Source: Kushneria pakistanensis (GTDB lineage: Bacteria; Pseudomonadota; Gammaproteobacteria; Pseudomonadales; Halomonadaceae). From it: a DNA stretch of 64,000 nucleotides. Positions 1 to 15,148 of the stretch are shown here, in pieces. The stretch lies in NCBI RefSeq assembly GCF_014652795.1, contig NZ_BMZM01000001.1:372001-436000 (forward strand). Direction: 5' to 3'. A program made the position numbers and the translations under genes. The notes beneath the pieces are model-generated. The model was not told where the DNA came from. It made no database searches and saw only the letters and a program-made list of their open reading frames with translations. Each line of letters begins with the position of its first letter. The stretch's first letter is position 1.

Positions 1-1
1 C

Positions 2-2357
<2,356 letters not shown>

Positions 2358-2361
<4 letters not shown>

Positions 2362-3845
2362 GGAACAGGCGGCACGGTCTCGAAAACGGGTGGGACATTA
2401 TTGCTGGCGGTGGCACGTGCAAGCGATGAGAACTGACGCTGACTACGCTGTACCCAGGTCAGGATCTCTTCGTAGCGCTTGATGTTGCGCACGTAAAGCG
2501 CTGCCACATTACCACGTGCAAAACCATGTTCCACCTGGTTATACCAGCTGCTTTCCTGCAAAAGCGGCAGCATCCTTTTGATCGAGTCCCACTGATCGGG
2601 ATCATGGCCCTGCAGCCGTGCCAGCCGCCGCGCATCATAAAGGTGGCCCAGCCCCAGGTTATAGGCGGCCAGCGTCATCCAGGTCCTGTCCGGCTCGGCG
2701 ACTTCCTCAGGAATGCGATCATGCAGGTAGCGCAGGTAGCGGGCGCCGCCCTCGATGCTCTGCTGGGGGTCCCTGCGATCGGCCACGTTCATGTGGCTGG
2801 CGGTCGCGCGCGTCAGCATCATCAGTCCCTTGACGCCCGTGGGGGAAACGGCATCCGGCTTCCAGTGCGACTCCTGATAACCCACGGCGGCCAGCAGTTT
2901 CCAGTCAAAGCCGGTGTCGCCGGCGGCGCGCTTGAAGTCGGGCAGCCACTGGCCCAGATTCTCTTGCGCCTGCGCGATAAAGCGCCGTGCGCCGACATAT
3001 TCAAGATAATCGTCGTGGCCAAAATACTGCTGCGTCAGAAGCTCCAGCTCGCCGGAGCGTCGCATCTGATCGATAAAGGTATTGGCACGCTCCACCAGCG
3101 AAGGGTCCGTACGTGCCGGGAAGGCCCATGCCAGCGTGACGGGTTCCCCGATGGTCAGCGCACCGGCCACGTTGGGGAAAAACAGGCGGCTTAACTTGAA
3201 CTCGTGGGCATAGACGACGGCGGCGTCCAGCTCTCCGCTTTCTACCATCCCCAGCAGATCCGTGGTTTCGATCTCGTGGCTTTCCCGCCAGGTCAGTGTC
3301 GGGTGCGCTTGTTGAAGTTCGCGCAGCACGCGGCTGGTGCCGGCACCAGCCACTGTCCCGATATCCAGTCCGTCCAGATCCTCGATCTTTTTCGGCGGTG
3401 TCATGCCGCGTCGGTATGCCACCATGGGCTGCATCGACATGATCGGATGCGAGTAGGTGACGTCCTGGCGCTGTCGATCCAGCACCAGACCGGCAGCGCC
3501 AATATCAGTGCGACCGCTGGCCACCTGGTCAAGGACGCCGCCGATGTGATGGTCATTTTCCACGGCAAGGCTGACACCCAGATCATCGGCAAAACGCCGG
3601 AAAAGCTCGAACTCGAACCCGGTCGGCCCCTGGCGGCTTTCATAAAAGGTGGCCGGCGTATTGCGCGTGGCGATTTCCAGAAAATCACGCTGCTGGATGT
3701 CTGCCAGCGCGGTATGGGTAGTCAGTGACGTTGGCATCAGCTCGCCAGCCCACGTCGAGATCGCGCGGGCAGGCGTCAGCAGCAGCAAAAGCGCTGTCAG
3801 TAGCCCTGCAATCTGTCGGGTTGTGCGTCGGAAATGCCTGTACAT
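2358..3845 (-). CDS. mltF: Membrane-bound lytic murein transglycosylase F
   Basis: MltF cleaves the MurNAc-GlcNAc bond of peptidoglycan with formation of 1,6-anhydro ends, working in the periplasm at the outer membrane. The 495-residue product has an N-terminal signal segment (Leu-rich, ending near ARA), a solute-binding-protein type 3 domain (about 50-290) and a C-terminal SLT domain (about 300-440). The catalytic Glu lies in the QESHW motif near residue 324, and SPTGVKGLMML follows. Length and domain order match MltF. It is divergent from purL, a conserved arrangement in Pseudomonas and relatives, and is the first gene of a two-gene unit with the diguanylate cyclase. Its AmpD-recycled product fits the ampD gene further along the window. 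Confidence 0.94.
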
Positions 3846-3980
3846 GGAGAAAACGGCCGTTTGAAAGAGGCCTCAAGATACCGATGACAGGTAAGCCCGG
3901 CTAGTCGATGGCTCTTAACTGCATGATAGTCTCAGACTTTCGACTGAGATTATCCCATAGCTGGTTCGCGCGGTCAGTCT

Positions 3981-4009
3981 TCGCCACACGAGTCGCTTTC
4001 CAGTATGAT
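3981..4009 (+). promoter_or_regulatory. Candidate sigma70 promoter of purL in the mltF/purL divergent region
   Basis: The 273-base region 3846-4118 separates mltF and purL. A TATGAT -10 (4004-4009) lies 17 bases from a weak -35 TCGCCA (3981-3986). A small hairpin with TCTCAG/CTGAGA arms is near 3929-3948. A weak GAGG at 4104-4107 is 11 bases before the purL ATG. No classical PurR operator was recognised. The call is by eye only. Confidence 0.35.
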
Positions 4010-4118
4010 GGCGCCCTCGCCGCCTGGCGTTGATTCAACACAGGGGCCGCTGCATCCTGGCGATGGCGTTCCCGCATAACACCTCATTTCCTGTCAGTCA
4101 GTAGAGGCTTCGTTCGTC

Positions 4119-8018
<3,900 letters not shown>

Positions 8019-8060
8019 GCGCACCCGGCGTCAGATATGTCTGAGGCACGCTTGCGATGA

Positions 8061-8087
8061 AAAAAGGGCCTCCAGAGGAGGCCCTTT
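8061..8087 (+). terminator. Intrinsic terminator after purL (bidirectional)
   Basis: A perfect 11-bp stem (AAAGGGCCTCC with GGAGGCCCTTT) closes on a 3-base AGA loop. It is flanked by an A run on one side and a T run on the other, so it can serve both purL and the convergent monooxygenase-like gene. Confidence 0.8.
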
Positions 8088-8107
8088 CATGTGCGACAGC
8101 ATCACAA

Positions 8108-8431
8108 TCAGTTCTGTGGACGCTCGGCGGGGCTTAAAAAGCGTACCGTCGGTTCTCCTTCAAGCAGCGGGTCGGTGCCTTCCTTGAAGGGCTTGTAGTG
8201 GGGCATTTCCAAGTGCTTGTCGAAGGCGGCGCGGTCGGTATAGACCTCATGAAGAATGACGGTGTTGCCGTCTTCCTCTGGCACCAGTACATCGAACTGA
8301 TGACAGCCGCTTTCATTGGCCAGCGACTCGTTGGCGTCATTGTGCGCCAGCGCCAGAAAGGCATCGCGCTGGCCTTTCCTGATGTTGAATTCTGCCAGAA
8401 CGACAAAGCTTGGCTTGTTGACACTCATCAT
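8108..8431 (-). CDS. Putative quinol monooxygenase, antibiotic biosynthesis monooxygenase (ABM) family
   Basis: This is a 107-residue single ABM-domain protein (ferredoxin-like fold). It shows FVVLAEFNIRKG at the start, CHQFDVLVPEE in the middle and the ILHEVYTDRAAFDKHL motif typical of YgiN-like proteins. Members act as small cofactor-free oxygenases or as aldehyde/quinone-related enzymes; the substrate cannot be told from sequence. Two consecutive ATGs exist at 8431 and 8428. The GGAG at 8436-8439 sits 4 bases from the first and 7 from the second, so the second may be the real start. It lies downstream of the YbjN-like gene on the same strand, 92 bases away. Confidence 0.85.
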   Translation of the reverse strand: MMSVNKPSFVVLAEFNIRKGQRDAFLALAHNDANESLANESGCHQFDVLVPEEDGNTVILHEVYTDRAAFDKHLEMPHYKPFKEGTDPLLEGEPTVRFLSPAERPQN

Positions 8432-8506
8432 GATTCTCCGTGCAGCGTTTGGTCTTTCGGGTGCAATCGCAAGGGTTGCGGCGTTGGTACTGTTTCACCG
8501 TGGGTA

Positions 8507-8526
8507 TGACGCCGAATGCGGCGTCA
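8507..8526 (-). other. Perfect hairpin overlapping the stop codon of the gene at 8524-8937
   Basis: An 8-bp perfect stem (TGACGCCG with CGGCGTCA) and AATG tetraloop includes the stop codon of the minus-strand gene upstream of the ABM gene. No T run follows on either strand, so it may be a processing or stability element rather than an intrinsic terminator. Confidence 0.4.
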
Positions 8527-8937
8527 GTGAATTCTGGGTGCTTCACCCATGCCCATGCGCTCGTGAAATTCCGCCACGGCACTTCGCAGCAGCTCCAGAA
8601 GCCCCGGCACCAGGGCCACGCCCTGTTCAGGGCCTGCCACAAACTGCTCCACACTGACATGCACGGCTTCACCGTGAATGACAACCTTGGCCGCCTTGAT
8701 GGCATTCATGACGTCATTGGCAATGTCGAGCAGCTGGGCACGGTCGGTGCTGGCATCGGCCTGCCAGATACCAGGCAGCATCAGCTGGAAAAAGGCCGGT
8801 TCGTCCTCGGCCACGACCAGGACGAACTCGAGGCTTTCAAGCGTGATACGCGCGGCATGGGTATCGATGGCCTCTACCTGGAAATCCATGGCGCCCAGGC
8901 CTTCAATGTAGTGCTCGATCTGTGTGTTGGCCTGCAT
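8524..8937 (-). CDS. Hypothetical cytosolic protein, possibly YbjN / type III chaperone-like fold
   Basis: This 137-residue acidic soluble protein has no signal peptide or membrane segment. The pattern of an N-terminal helix, a VEAIDTHAARITLE strand pair, VLVVAEDEPAFFQLMLPG and a C-terminal helical part is reminiscent of the YbjN / type III secretion chaperone-like fold, but I do not recognise a specific family with certainty. No catalytic motif is visible. It is divergent from radD (87-base gap) and followed by the ABM-domain gene, with which it could be cotranscribed. Codon use looks like that of its neighbours, which supports a real gene. Confidence 0.7.
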   Translation of the reverse strand: MQANTQIEHYIEGLGAMDFQVEAIDTHAARITLESLEFVLVVAEDEPAFFQLMLPGIWQADASTDRAQLLDIANDVMNAIKAAKVVIHGEAVHVSVEQFVAGPEQGVALVPGLLELLRSAVAEFHERMGMGEAPRIH

Positions 8938-9024
8938 TGTGCGCCTCTTTGGTCATCAGCGGTGACGGGTTTTAAACATTCAGCCAGTCCCGGAATATCA
9001 GGATCACAGGATTAGTATAAGGAC

Positions 9025-10839
9025 ATGTCGACGTCTTTAACGACACCGCCGCAGCTGCGTCCCTACCAGAAGGAGGCCGTCGAGCGTGTCGTCGGTCATT
9101 TTCGCCGGAGCCATGATCCCGCCGTCGTGGTGTTGCCCACCGGCAGCGGCAAGAGCCTGGTCATTGCCGAACTGGCCCGTATCGCCCGCGGGCGAGTGCT
9201 GGTGCTGGCCCATGTGCGTGAGCTGGTGGCACAAAACCATGCCAAATATGAGGCCTACGGGCTCAGGGCCGATATCTTCAGTGCCGGCCTTGGAAGACGC
9301 GACAGCCAGCGCCAGGTGGTCTTTGGCTCGGTGCAATCTGTCATCAATGCGCTCGATGACTTTGATGACGGCCAGTTCACGCTGCTGGTCATCGATGAGT
9401 GCCATCGCGTGGCGCCCATGGTGGATGAAAAGGCCGATGGCACGCGTCGGCATCAGCCCGGCAGCTACCAGCGGGTGATTGATCATCTGCGGGCGAGCCG
9501 ATCGGATATCAAGGTGCTGGGACTGACAGCTACCCCCTATCGCCTGGGGCAGGGATTCATTTATTACCGCCACTATCATGGCATGGTACGCGGCCCCGAA
9601 ACGTCCTTTTTCCGCGACTGCGTGTTCGAGCAGCCCCTGCGCGTCATGGTCAAGCAGGGCTATCTGGCCGAGCCCCGCCGCATTGATGCTGCAATAGCAC
9701 GCTATGATTTTTCGCAGCTCGCGCCCCGCGCCGGCGGGCAGTACGCCGAGTCCGACCTTAATCGGGTGGTCAGGGGCAACCGGGCCACACCCGTGATCAT
9801 CGAAGACGTGATGGCCCAGGCCCGTGAGCGTCAGGGGGTGATGGTGTTTGCCGCTACGGTGGCGCACGCCGAAGAGATCATGGGCTATCTGCCCGAGGGC
9901 CAGGCGGCACTGGTGACCGGCACGACGGCCGGTGGCGAGCGCGAACGACTGATCGAGGCCTTCAAGGCGCGTGAGCTGAAGTATCTGGTCAACGTGGCCG
10001 TACTGACCACCGGCTTTGACGCGCCGCATGTGGATCTGATTGCCATCCTGCGCCCGACCGAGTCGGTGGGGCTCTACCAGCAGATCGTCGGGCGCGGTCT
10101 GCGCCTTTCACCTGACAAGCAGGACTGCCTGGTACTGGACTATGCCGGCAATCCCTGGGATCTGTATGGCCCCGAAGTGGAGGGCCCGCGACCCGACAGT
10201 GACAGCGAGCCGGTACAGGTCGAGTGCCCCGAATGTGGCTTTGCCAACATCTTCTGGGGTAAACGCGACGGTGAGCTGGTGATCGAGCACTTTGGCCGGC
10301 GCTGTCAGGGGCTGGTCGAGGACGAGCAGGGTAGACAGGTGCAATGTGACTTTCGCTTTCGCTACAAGGTCTGCGAGCAGTGCGGCACGCAAAATGATAT
10401 CGCTGCCCGACGCTGTCATCACTGTCAGGAGCTGCTGATCGATGCCGATGACAAGCTGCGCGATGCCCTGAAACTCAAGGATGCCCGGGTACTCAGGGTC
10501 AGCGGCATGATGCTGGAAGAAAGTACCAACGGGCGTGGTCTGGCCCGCCTCAAGGTGACCTATGTGGATGAGGACGGCGCCACGCTCTCGGAGTGGTACG
10601 CCCTGGAAACGCCTGCGCAGCGCACCGCCTTTTATCATGCCTGGCTGAAGCTGCATCTGCGTGCGCCGGGCAGTGACTGGCAGCCCACCACGATTGATGA
10701 GGTGATTGCCTCACGCGAGCGGCTGCGCCACCCGGACTTTGTGGTGGGGCGCAAGGTAGGGCGCTACTGGCAGGTGCGCGAGCGCCTCTTTGATTATGAA
10801 GGCCGTTACCGGCGTGCCGACAGTGCCGATGGCGCCTGA
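9025..10839 (+). CDS. radD: Superfamily 2 DEAD/DEAH-box helicase RadD (YejH family)
   Basis: The 604-residue product matches RadD, an SF2 helicase-like ATPase that interacts with single-stranded DNA-binding protein and takes part in recombinational repair in E. coli. It starts with the Q-motif-like LRPYQKEAV. The Walker A PTGSGKS lies near residues 38-44, the DECH Walker B box near 122-126, LTATPYR is motif III, and the C-terminal helicase half has [10 protein letters not shown] and QIVGRGLR (motif VI). Between about 395 and 480 there are two Cys4-like zinc clusters (CPECGF and CEQCGT...CHHC), as in RadD. AAGGA lies just before the ATG. It is probably monocistronic and precedes the pqq operon. 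Confidence 0.88.
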   Translation: MSTSLTTPPQLRPYQKEAVERVVGHFRRSHDPAVVVLPTGSGKSLVIAELARIARGRVLVLAHVRELVAQNHAKYEAYGLRADIFSAGLGRRDSQRQVVFGSVQSVINALDDFDDGQFTLLVIDECHRVAPMVDEKADGTRRHQPGSYQRVIDHLRASRSDIKVLGLTATPYRLGQGFIYYRHYHGMVRGPETSFFRDCVFEQPLRVMVKQGYLAEPRRIDAAIARYDFSQLAPRAGGQYAESDLNRVVRGNRATPVIIEDVMAQARERQGVMVFAATVAHAEEIMGYLPEGQAALVTGTTAGGERERLIEAFKARELKYLVNVAVLTTGFDAPHVDLIAILRPTESVGLYQQIVGRGLRLSPDKQDCLVLDYAGNPWDLYGPEVEGPRPDSDSEPVQVECPECGFANIFWGKRDGELVIEHFGRRCQGLVEDEQGRQVQCDFRFRYKVCEQCGTQNDIAARRCHHCQELLIDADDKLRDALKLKDARVLRVSGMMLEESTNGRGLARLKVTYVDEDGATLSEWYALETPAQRTAFYHAWLKLHLRAPGSDWQPTTIDEVIASRERLRHPDFVVGRKVGRYWQVRERLFDYEGRYRRADSADGA

Positions 10840-10959
10840 TGAATGGTACCTGACGAGAGACAGCATCAAACATCGTTATTCTGCTAAGGTAAGGAGCGTT
10901 GCCATCTGGCAGCGTTATCACCATTGCGACGCGATCCATTTGCGATCAAGGAGTCTGTC

Positions 10960-11055
10960 ATGAGCTGGTCCGCCCCCGAGGTCAAGGAAATCAGTGCTGG
11001 TATGGAAGCCAGTGTCTACCTGCCTGCCGAGATTGAAATCGACATTGAAGAGTAA
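10960..11055 (+). CDS. pqqA: Pyrroloquinoline quinone precursor peptide PqqA
   Basis: This is a 31-residue peptide whose Glu16 and Tyr20 (motif MEASVY, i.e. ExxxY) are the residues cross-linked by PqqE and excised to build PQQ. AAGGAG ends 7 bases before the ATG. The peptide ends in an acidic tail (PAEIEIDIEE) longer than in the 23-24-residue precursors but comparable to the longer known ones. It is the first gene of pqqABCDE. The first candidate pqqB start lies either inside it (TTG at 11045) or 19 bases after its stop (TTG at 11075). Confidence 0.93.
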   Translation: MSWSAPEVKEISAGMEASVYLPAEIEIDIEE

Positions 11056-11074
11056 AACAGCAGGTGCGCAGCGC

Positions 11075-11974
11075 TTGCGCGTTCGCGTACTGGGGTCGGC
11101 CGCCGGTGGCGGCCTGCCTCAATGGAACTGTCGCTGCGCCGTGTGCCGTCTGGCGCGCGCTGAACCGCAGCGCGTTATTCCGCGCACCCAGTCCTCGATT
11201 GCCGTATCCAACGATGGTGAACACTGGGCGCTGATCAACTGTGCGCCTGAAGTGCTCAGTCAACTGCAGCGCGAACCGGCGCTTCAGCCAAACCGTGATG
11301 ACCGCCATACCCCGATTCAGTCAATCCTGGTCACCAATGGTGACGTGGATCATGTTGCCGGGCTTTTGAGCCTGCGCGAACGTTCACCGTTTCGACTGTA
11401 CGCCACGCCTGAAATACACGGCGTGCTGCGCAGCAACCCGATTTTCAACGTGCTCGCTCCGGACTGTGTCGAGCGACGCGACGTGGCACTCGACAGTCGA
11501 ATCGAGCTGCTGCCGGGCCTTATGGCGACCGTGTTTGCCGTGCCTGGCAAGACCGCCCTCTATCTGGAAGGTGATGAGGTGGACATCGGCGCCGAAGGGG
11601 AGTCGACCGTAGGCGTCGAGTTCGAGCTGGACGGCCAGCGGCTGTACTACATTCCCGGCTGTGCCACCGTCACGCCGCGCCTTGCCGAACGGCTGGAAGG
11701 GGCCTCAGCGCTGCTCTTTGACGGCACCCTGTGGCGCGATGACGAGATGATTCATGCCGGCGTCGGACAGAAGACCGGACAGCGCATGGGTCACATGTCG
11801 ATGTCGGGGCCCCAGGGCAGCATGACGGCACTGGCCGATGTAGCCATCGACCGCCGCATTTTTATTCACATCAACAACACCAACCCCGTGTTGATCGAGG
11901 ACAGCGCCGAGCGGCGCGAGGCCGAAGACGCCGGTTGGGAAATCGCCTTCGACGGTATGGAGATCACGCCTTGA
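11075..11974 (+). CDS. pqqB: PQQ biosynthesis protein PqqB (metallo-beta-lactamase fold)
   Basis: PqqB is a metal-dependent hydroxylase-like protein that acts on the PqqA-derived Glu-Tyr intermediate before PqqC. The product opens with RVRVLGSAAGGG followed by PQWNC, the family N-terminus, and has the NGDVDHVAGLL metal-site motif, the C-terminal MGHMSMSG and HINNTNPVL motifs. The start is uncertain: TTG at 11075 gives 299 residues and puts the family motif at the very start, with AGG about 10 bases upstream. TTG at 11045 (309 residues, overlapping pqqA) and GTG at 10994 are in the same frame. No ATG is available near the conserved N-terminus. Confidence 0.92.
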   Translation: MRVRVLGSAAGGGLPQWNCRCAVCRLARAEPQRVIPRTQSSIAVSNDGEHWALINCAPEVLSQLQREPALQPNRDDRHTPIQSILVTNGDVDHVAGLLSLRERSPFRLYATPEIHGVLRSNPIFNVLAPDCVERRDVALDSRIELLPGLMATVFAVPGKTALYLEGDEVDIGAEGESTVGVEFELDGQRLYYIPGCATVTPRLAERLEGASALLFDGTLWRDDEMIHAGVGQKTGQRMGHMSMSGPQGSMTALADVAIDRRIFIHINNTNPVLIEDSAERREAEDAGWEIAFDGMEITP

Positions 11975-12753
11975 GTTCATCCGAGACGCACCTGAGTGAC
12001 GTGACCGAGCCGATGAGCCCCGAGGCGCTGGAGACGCGTCTGCGCGAGATCGGCGAAGCGCGCTATCACCATCGCCATCCGTTTCAGCTGGCGCTTCAGG
12101 GTGGCGAACTTGATCGCTGCCAGGTACGGGCCTGGGCGCTCAATCGTTATTATTACCAGGCCATGATCCCCATCAAGGATGCCACCCTGATGGCGCGCCT
12201 TGATGATCCGGACTGGCGGCGTGAGTGGCGCACTCGACTGGTTGATCACGACGGCGAAGCGCCCGGCGAGGGCGGCATCGAGCGCTGGCTGAAGCTCACG
12301 GACGGCCTGGGGCTTGATCGCGAGATGGTGCGCTCGACCCGCGCCATCCTGCCGACAACGCGCTTTGCAGTGGAAGCCTATACCCACTTCGTGCGTGATC
12401 GCACGCTGCTGGAGGCGATCGCGTCCTCGCTGACCGAGCTGTTCTCGCCGAAGGTCATCGGGACGCGCGTCTCTGGCATGCTTGAGCACTACGATTTCGT
12501 GTCCGAGGAGACGCTGGATTACTTCCGCCCGCGTCTGACCCAGGCGCCTCATGACGCCGAGCGGGCGCTGGCCTACGTGCGCGAACACGCCCTGCGCGCT
12601 GATCAGCAGCAGGCGGTGCTGGAGGCGCTGGTCTTCAAGTGCGACGTGCTCTGGACGATGCTGGATGCCCTGCAGCACGCCTACGTGGAAGGTCACCGCC
12701 CACCCGGGGCCTGGGATGGCGAGAGCGGTCTGATTGCGGGAGCCACGCCTTGA
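11971..12753 (+). CDS. pqqC: Pyrroloquinoline-quinone synthase PqqC
   Basis: PqqC is the cofactor-free oxidase that catalyses the final ring closure and eight-electron oxidation giving PQQ. The 260-residue all-helical protein shows RYHHRHPF at the substrate site and NRYYYQAMIPIKDA, both hallmark segments of the family. The proposed TTG start (11971) overlaps the pqqB stop as TTGA and has a GGAG 8 bases upstream. GTG 12001 and ATG 12013 are shorter options but lack this spacing. Overlap implies coupled translation with pqqB. The haem-oxygenase-like fold explains the similarity to TenA proteins, which are shorter and lack these motifs. Confidence 0.94.
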   Translation: MSSSETHLSDVTEPMSPEALETRLREIGEARYHHRHPFQLALQGGELDRCQVRAWALNRYYYQAMIPIKDATLMARLDDPDWRREWRTRLVDHDGEAPGEGGIERWLKLTDGLGLDREMVRSTRAILPTTRFAVEAYTHFVRDRTLLEAIASSLTELFSPKVIGTRVSGMLEHYDFVSEETLDYFRPRLTQAPHDAERALAYVREHALRADQQQAVLEALVFKCDVLWTMLDALQHAYVEGHRPPGAWDGESGLIAGATP

Positions 12754-13037
12754 GCGCCGGGCTCAATGACAACACCGTGGTGCGCCTGCCGCGCGGCGTA
12801 CGCATGCGTCATGACGCTGCGCGCGGCGGCTGGGTGCTGCTGGCGCCGGAGCGCATCTTTCAGCTTGATGCGATTGCGCATGCGGTGATGAGCCATGTGG
12901 ATGGCAGGCAATCCGTGTCACAGATCGTTGATACGCTCACAGCCGATTACAACGCCGAGCGCCGTCGGATTCGCCATGATGTTCTGGCGTTGTTTCATGC
13001 CCTGATCGACCGGCGCGTACTGGAGGTGGTGGCATGA
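12750..13037 (+). CDS. pqqD: PqqA-binding chaperone PqqD
   Basis: PqqD binds the PqqA peptide (a RiPP recognition element) and presents it to PqqE. The 95-residue product begins with [30 protein letters not shown], shown here only as the short motifs [11 protein letters not shown] and WVLLAPER, typical of the family's beta-strand half; the C-terminal half is helical. The TTG start at 12750 overlaps the pqqC stop (TTGA), and GGGAG lies 7 bases upstream. The stop overlaps the pqqE ATG (ATGA). Earlier in-frame codons would place the start deep inside pqqC and give an over-long protein, so TTG is preferred. Confidence 0.92.
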   Translation: MSAGLNDNTVVRLPRGVRMRHDAARGGWVLLAPERIFQLDAIAHAVMSHVDGRQSVSQIVDTLTADYNAERRRIRHDVLALFHALIDRRVLEVVA

Positions 13038-14161
13038 GTGACATGGCCCGGTCGCACATCGAGAAGACCATCGCCCCGCCCATGGGTCTGCTTGCCGAGC
13101 TGACCCATCGCTGTCCGCTGCAGTGTCCCTACTGCTCCAATCCAGTAGAGCTGGAGCGGCGCGGTGACGAAATGACTACCGCTGACTGGCAGCGCATTCT
13201 GCGCGAAGCGGCAGCGCTGGGCGTTCTACAGGTGCATCTCTCCGGAGGTGAGCCGGCGGCAAGGCGCGATCTGGTTGAGCTGGTCGAAACCTGTGCCCAC
13301 GAAGGACTCTATTCGAACCTGATCACGGCAGGCGTCAACATCACGCCCGAGCGCCTGGCCGCGCTGGAAGCGGCCGGGCTTGATCACGTGCAGCTCTCCT
13401 TTCAGGGGGCTGATGATGAGGTCACAGAGCATGTCTCGGGGCTGCGCGGCGCGTTCGATAAAAAGTGTGCCTTCGCCAGTGAGGTTCGAGCGCTGGGATT
13501 GCCGCTGACGCTCAACGTGGTGCTTCACCGTGCCAATATCCATCAGGTGGATGATTTCATCGCACTTGCCCTTGAGCTGGGCGCCGAGCGGCTGGAGCTG
13601 GCCCACGCCCAGTATTACGGCTGGGCGCTGCGCAATCGCGGTGCCCTGATGCCGCAGCGCCATGAGGTGATGACAGCCCTCAGAGCGGTCGAGGCCGCCC
13701 AGACTCGCCTCAAGGGACAACTGGCCATCGATTCAGTGGTGCCGGATTACTACGCCCATTTCCCCAAGCCCTGCATGAACGGCTGGGGCCAGCAAACGAT
13801 CAACATCACGCCCTCGGGGCTGGGGCTGCCGTGCCATGCAGCGCAGACGATTCCGGGGCTTGAGTTCTGGAGTGCGCGCGAACACGCATTGTTTGATATC
13901 TGGCATCACTCGCCGGCCTTTAACGCCTTTCGTGGTACCGACTTTCTGCCCGAGACGTGCCAGAGCTGCGATCGCCGCGATATCGATCATGGTGGCTGTC
14001 GCTGTCAGGCGCTGATGATGACCGGTGATGCCCGGCAGATGGATCCGGTATGTCAGCACTCCCCCTGGCACGAGGAGATCCAGACGCTGACACTGGAGGA
14101 GGCCAGCCGCGACGAGCCCTTCGCGTATCGCCGTTTCGCACGAGGCGAGCGTCACGCCTGA
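13034..14161 (+). CDS. pqqE: PqqA peptide cyclase PqqE (radical SAM/SPASM)
   Basis: PqqE is the radical S-adenosylmethionine enzyme that forms the carbon-carbon bond between Glu and Tyr of PqqA. The 375-residue protein has the radical SAM cluster motif CPLQCPYC near residues 28-35, the [13 protein letters not shown]-binding segment, and a C-terminal SPASM domain with Cys in LPCHAAQ and in [16 protein letters not shown] for auxiliary clusters. It is the last gene of the operon; no pqqF protease or PQQ-dependent dehydrogenase lies in the window. About 100 bases separate it from scpA, and no strong terminator was seen in between. Confidence 0.96.
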   Translation: MSDMARSHIEKTIAPPMGLLAELTHRCPLQCPYCSNPVELERRGDEMTTADWQRILREAAALGVLQVHLSGGEPAARRDLVELVETCAHEGLYSNLITAGVNITPERLAALEAAGLDHVQLSFQGADDEVTEHVSGLRGAFDKKCAFASEVRALGLPLTLNVVLHRANIHQVDDFIALALELGAERLELAHAQYYGWALRNRGALMPQRHEVMTALRAVEAAQTRLKGQLAIDSVVPDYYAHFPKPCMNGWGQQTINITPSGLGLPCHAAQTIPGLEFWSAREHALFDIWHHSPAFNAFRGTDFLPETCQSCDRRDIDHGGCRCQALMMTGDARQMDPVCQHSPWHEEIQTLTLEEASRDEPFAYRRFARGERHA

Positions 14162-14263
14162 GCAGTGCTGGCAGAAGAAAACAGGATGCAGATGCTTGAA
14201 ACGGGGCGGCCTGATAAACTTGCGTCAACGTCCTGTTTCGTTTGAGCCTTCGCTTCGCACCCC

Positions 14264-15148
14264 ATGACCCATTCCGGTGATCCTCACAGCCCGACCCTCG
14301 AGGCTGCCCCTGCCGTTATGGTGGGCGGTGAGCCCCTGCATGAAATGCCGGAAGATCTTTATATTCCGCCCGAGGCGCTGCGTGTCTTTCTGGAAACCTT
14401 TGAGGGGCCGCTCGATCTGCTGCTGTATCTGATTCGGCGTCAGAATCTCGATATTCTGGCCGTTAATGTAGCGGCCGTGACCCGTCAGTACATCGAGTAT
14501 GTGGAGCTCATGAAGGTCAGCGGCATTGATCTGGCCGCCGAGTACCTGCTGATGGCAGCGATGCTGGCCGAGATCAAGTCGCGTACGCTGCTGCCTCGTG
14601 CGCCACGTTCAAATGATGAGGATGATGAGGAAGACCCGACGGCGGCGCTGGTGCGTCGCCTGCAGGAGTATGAACAGATCAAGCTGGCCGCTCAGGCCAT
14701 CGACGAAATGCCCCGCCAGGGACGCGACTGGTATACGGCGGAGGCGGGGCTGCCGGTGTTGCAGCCTCGCGTGCAGCATCCGGACGTCGAGCTTTCAGAG
14801 CTTCTGGGGGCGCTGACGGCGTTGATGCAGCGCGCCGACTTTCGCAAGGACCATCAGATTACCCGCGAGGTGCTCTCGACCCGCGAGCGAATGATGGCCA
14901 TTCTTGAGCGCATCAATGATGAGCAGTTCACGCCGTTTGAGGCGCTTTTTGATCCTGAAGAGGGCAAGGCCGGGGTCGTGGTCACTTTCATGGCCATTCT
15001 GGAACTGAGCAAGGAGCGATTGATCGAAATCGTACAGAACGCACCGCTGTCACCCATTCACGTGCGTGGGCGGGTGCAGCCGCAGGACGACGGGGAAGAG
15101 GCATTCGAGCAGCCCTTTGAAGATAATGAACAGGCAACCGTGTCATGA
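14264..15148 (+). CDS. scpA: Segregation and condensation protein A
   Basis: ScpA is the kleisin subunit that bridges SMC heads, together with ScpB, in chromosome condensation. The 294-residue protein has the conserved N-terminal FEGPLDLLLYLIRRQNLDI helix, the EYLLMAAMLAEIKSRTLLPR segment and a C-terminal winged-helix half (TFMAILELSKERLIEI). About 35 acidic and proline-rich residues precede the usual kleisin start. The stop overlaps scpB as ATGA, the classic operon layout. No smc gene lies in the window, and the partner could be MksB or SMC elsewhere. Confidence 0.96.
   Translation: MTHSGDPHSPTLEAAPAVMVGGEPLHEMPEDLYIPPEALRVFLETFEGPLDLLLYLIRRQNLDILAVNVAAVTRQYIEYVELMKVSGIDLAAEYLLMAAMLAEIKSRTLLPRAPRSNDEDDEEDPTAALVRRLQEYEQIKLAAQAIDEMPRQGRDWYTAEAGLPVLQPRVQHPDVELSELLGALTALMQRADFRKDHQITREVLSTRERMMAILERINDEQFTPFEALFDPEEGKAGVVVTFMAILELSKERLIEIVQNAPLSPIHVRGRVQPQDDGEEAFEQPFEDNEQATVS

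Noticed and set aside
9025-10839. RadD gene considered as part of a defence or restriction system
   Set aside because: Domain order with zinc clusters matches RadD; no methylase, nuclease or specificity gene lies nearby.
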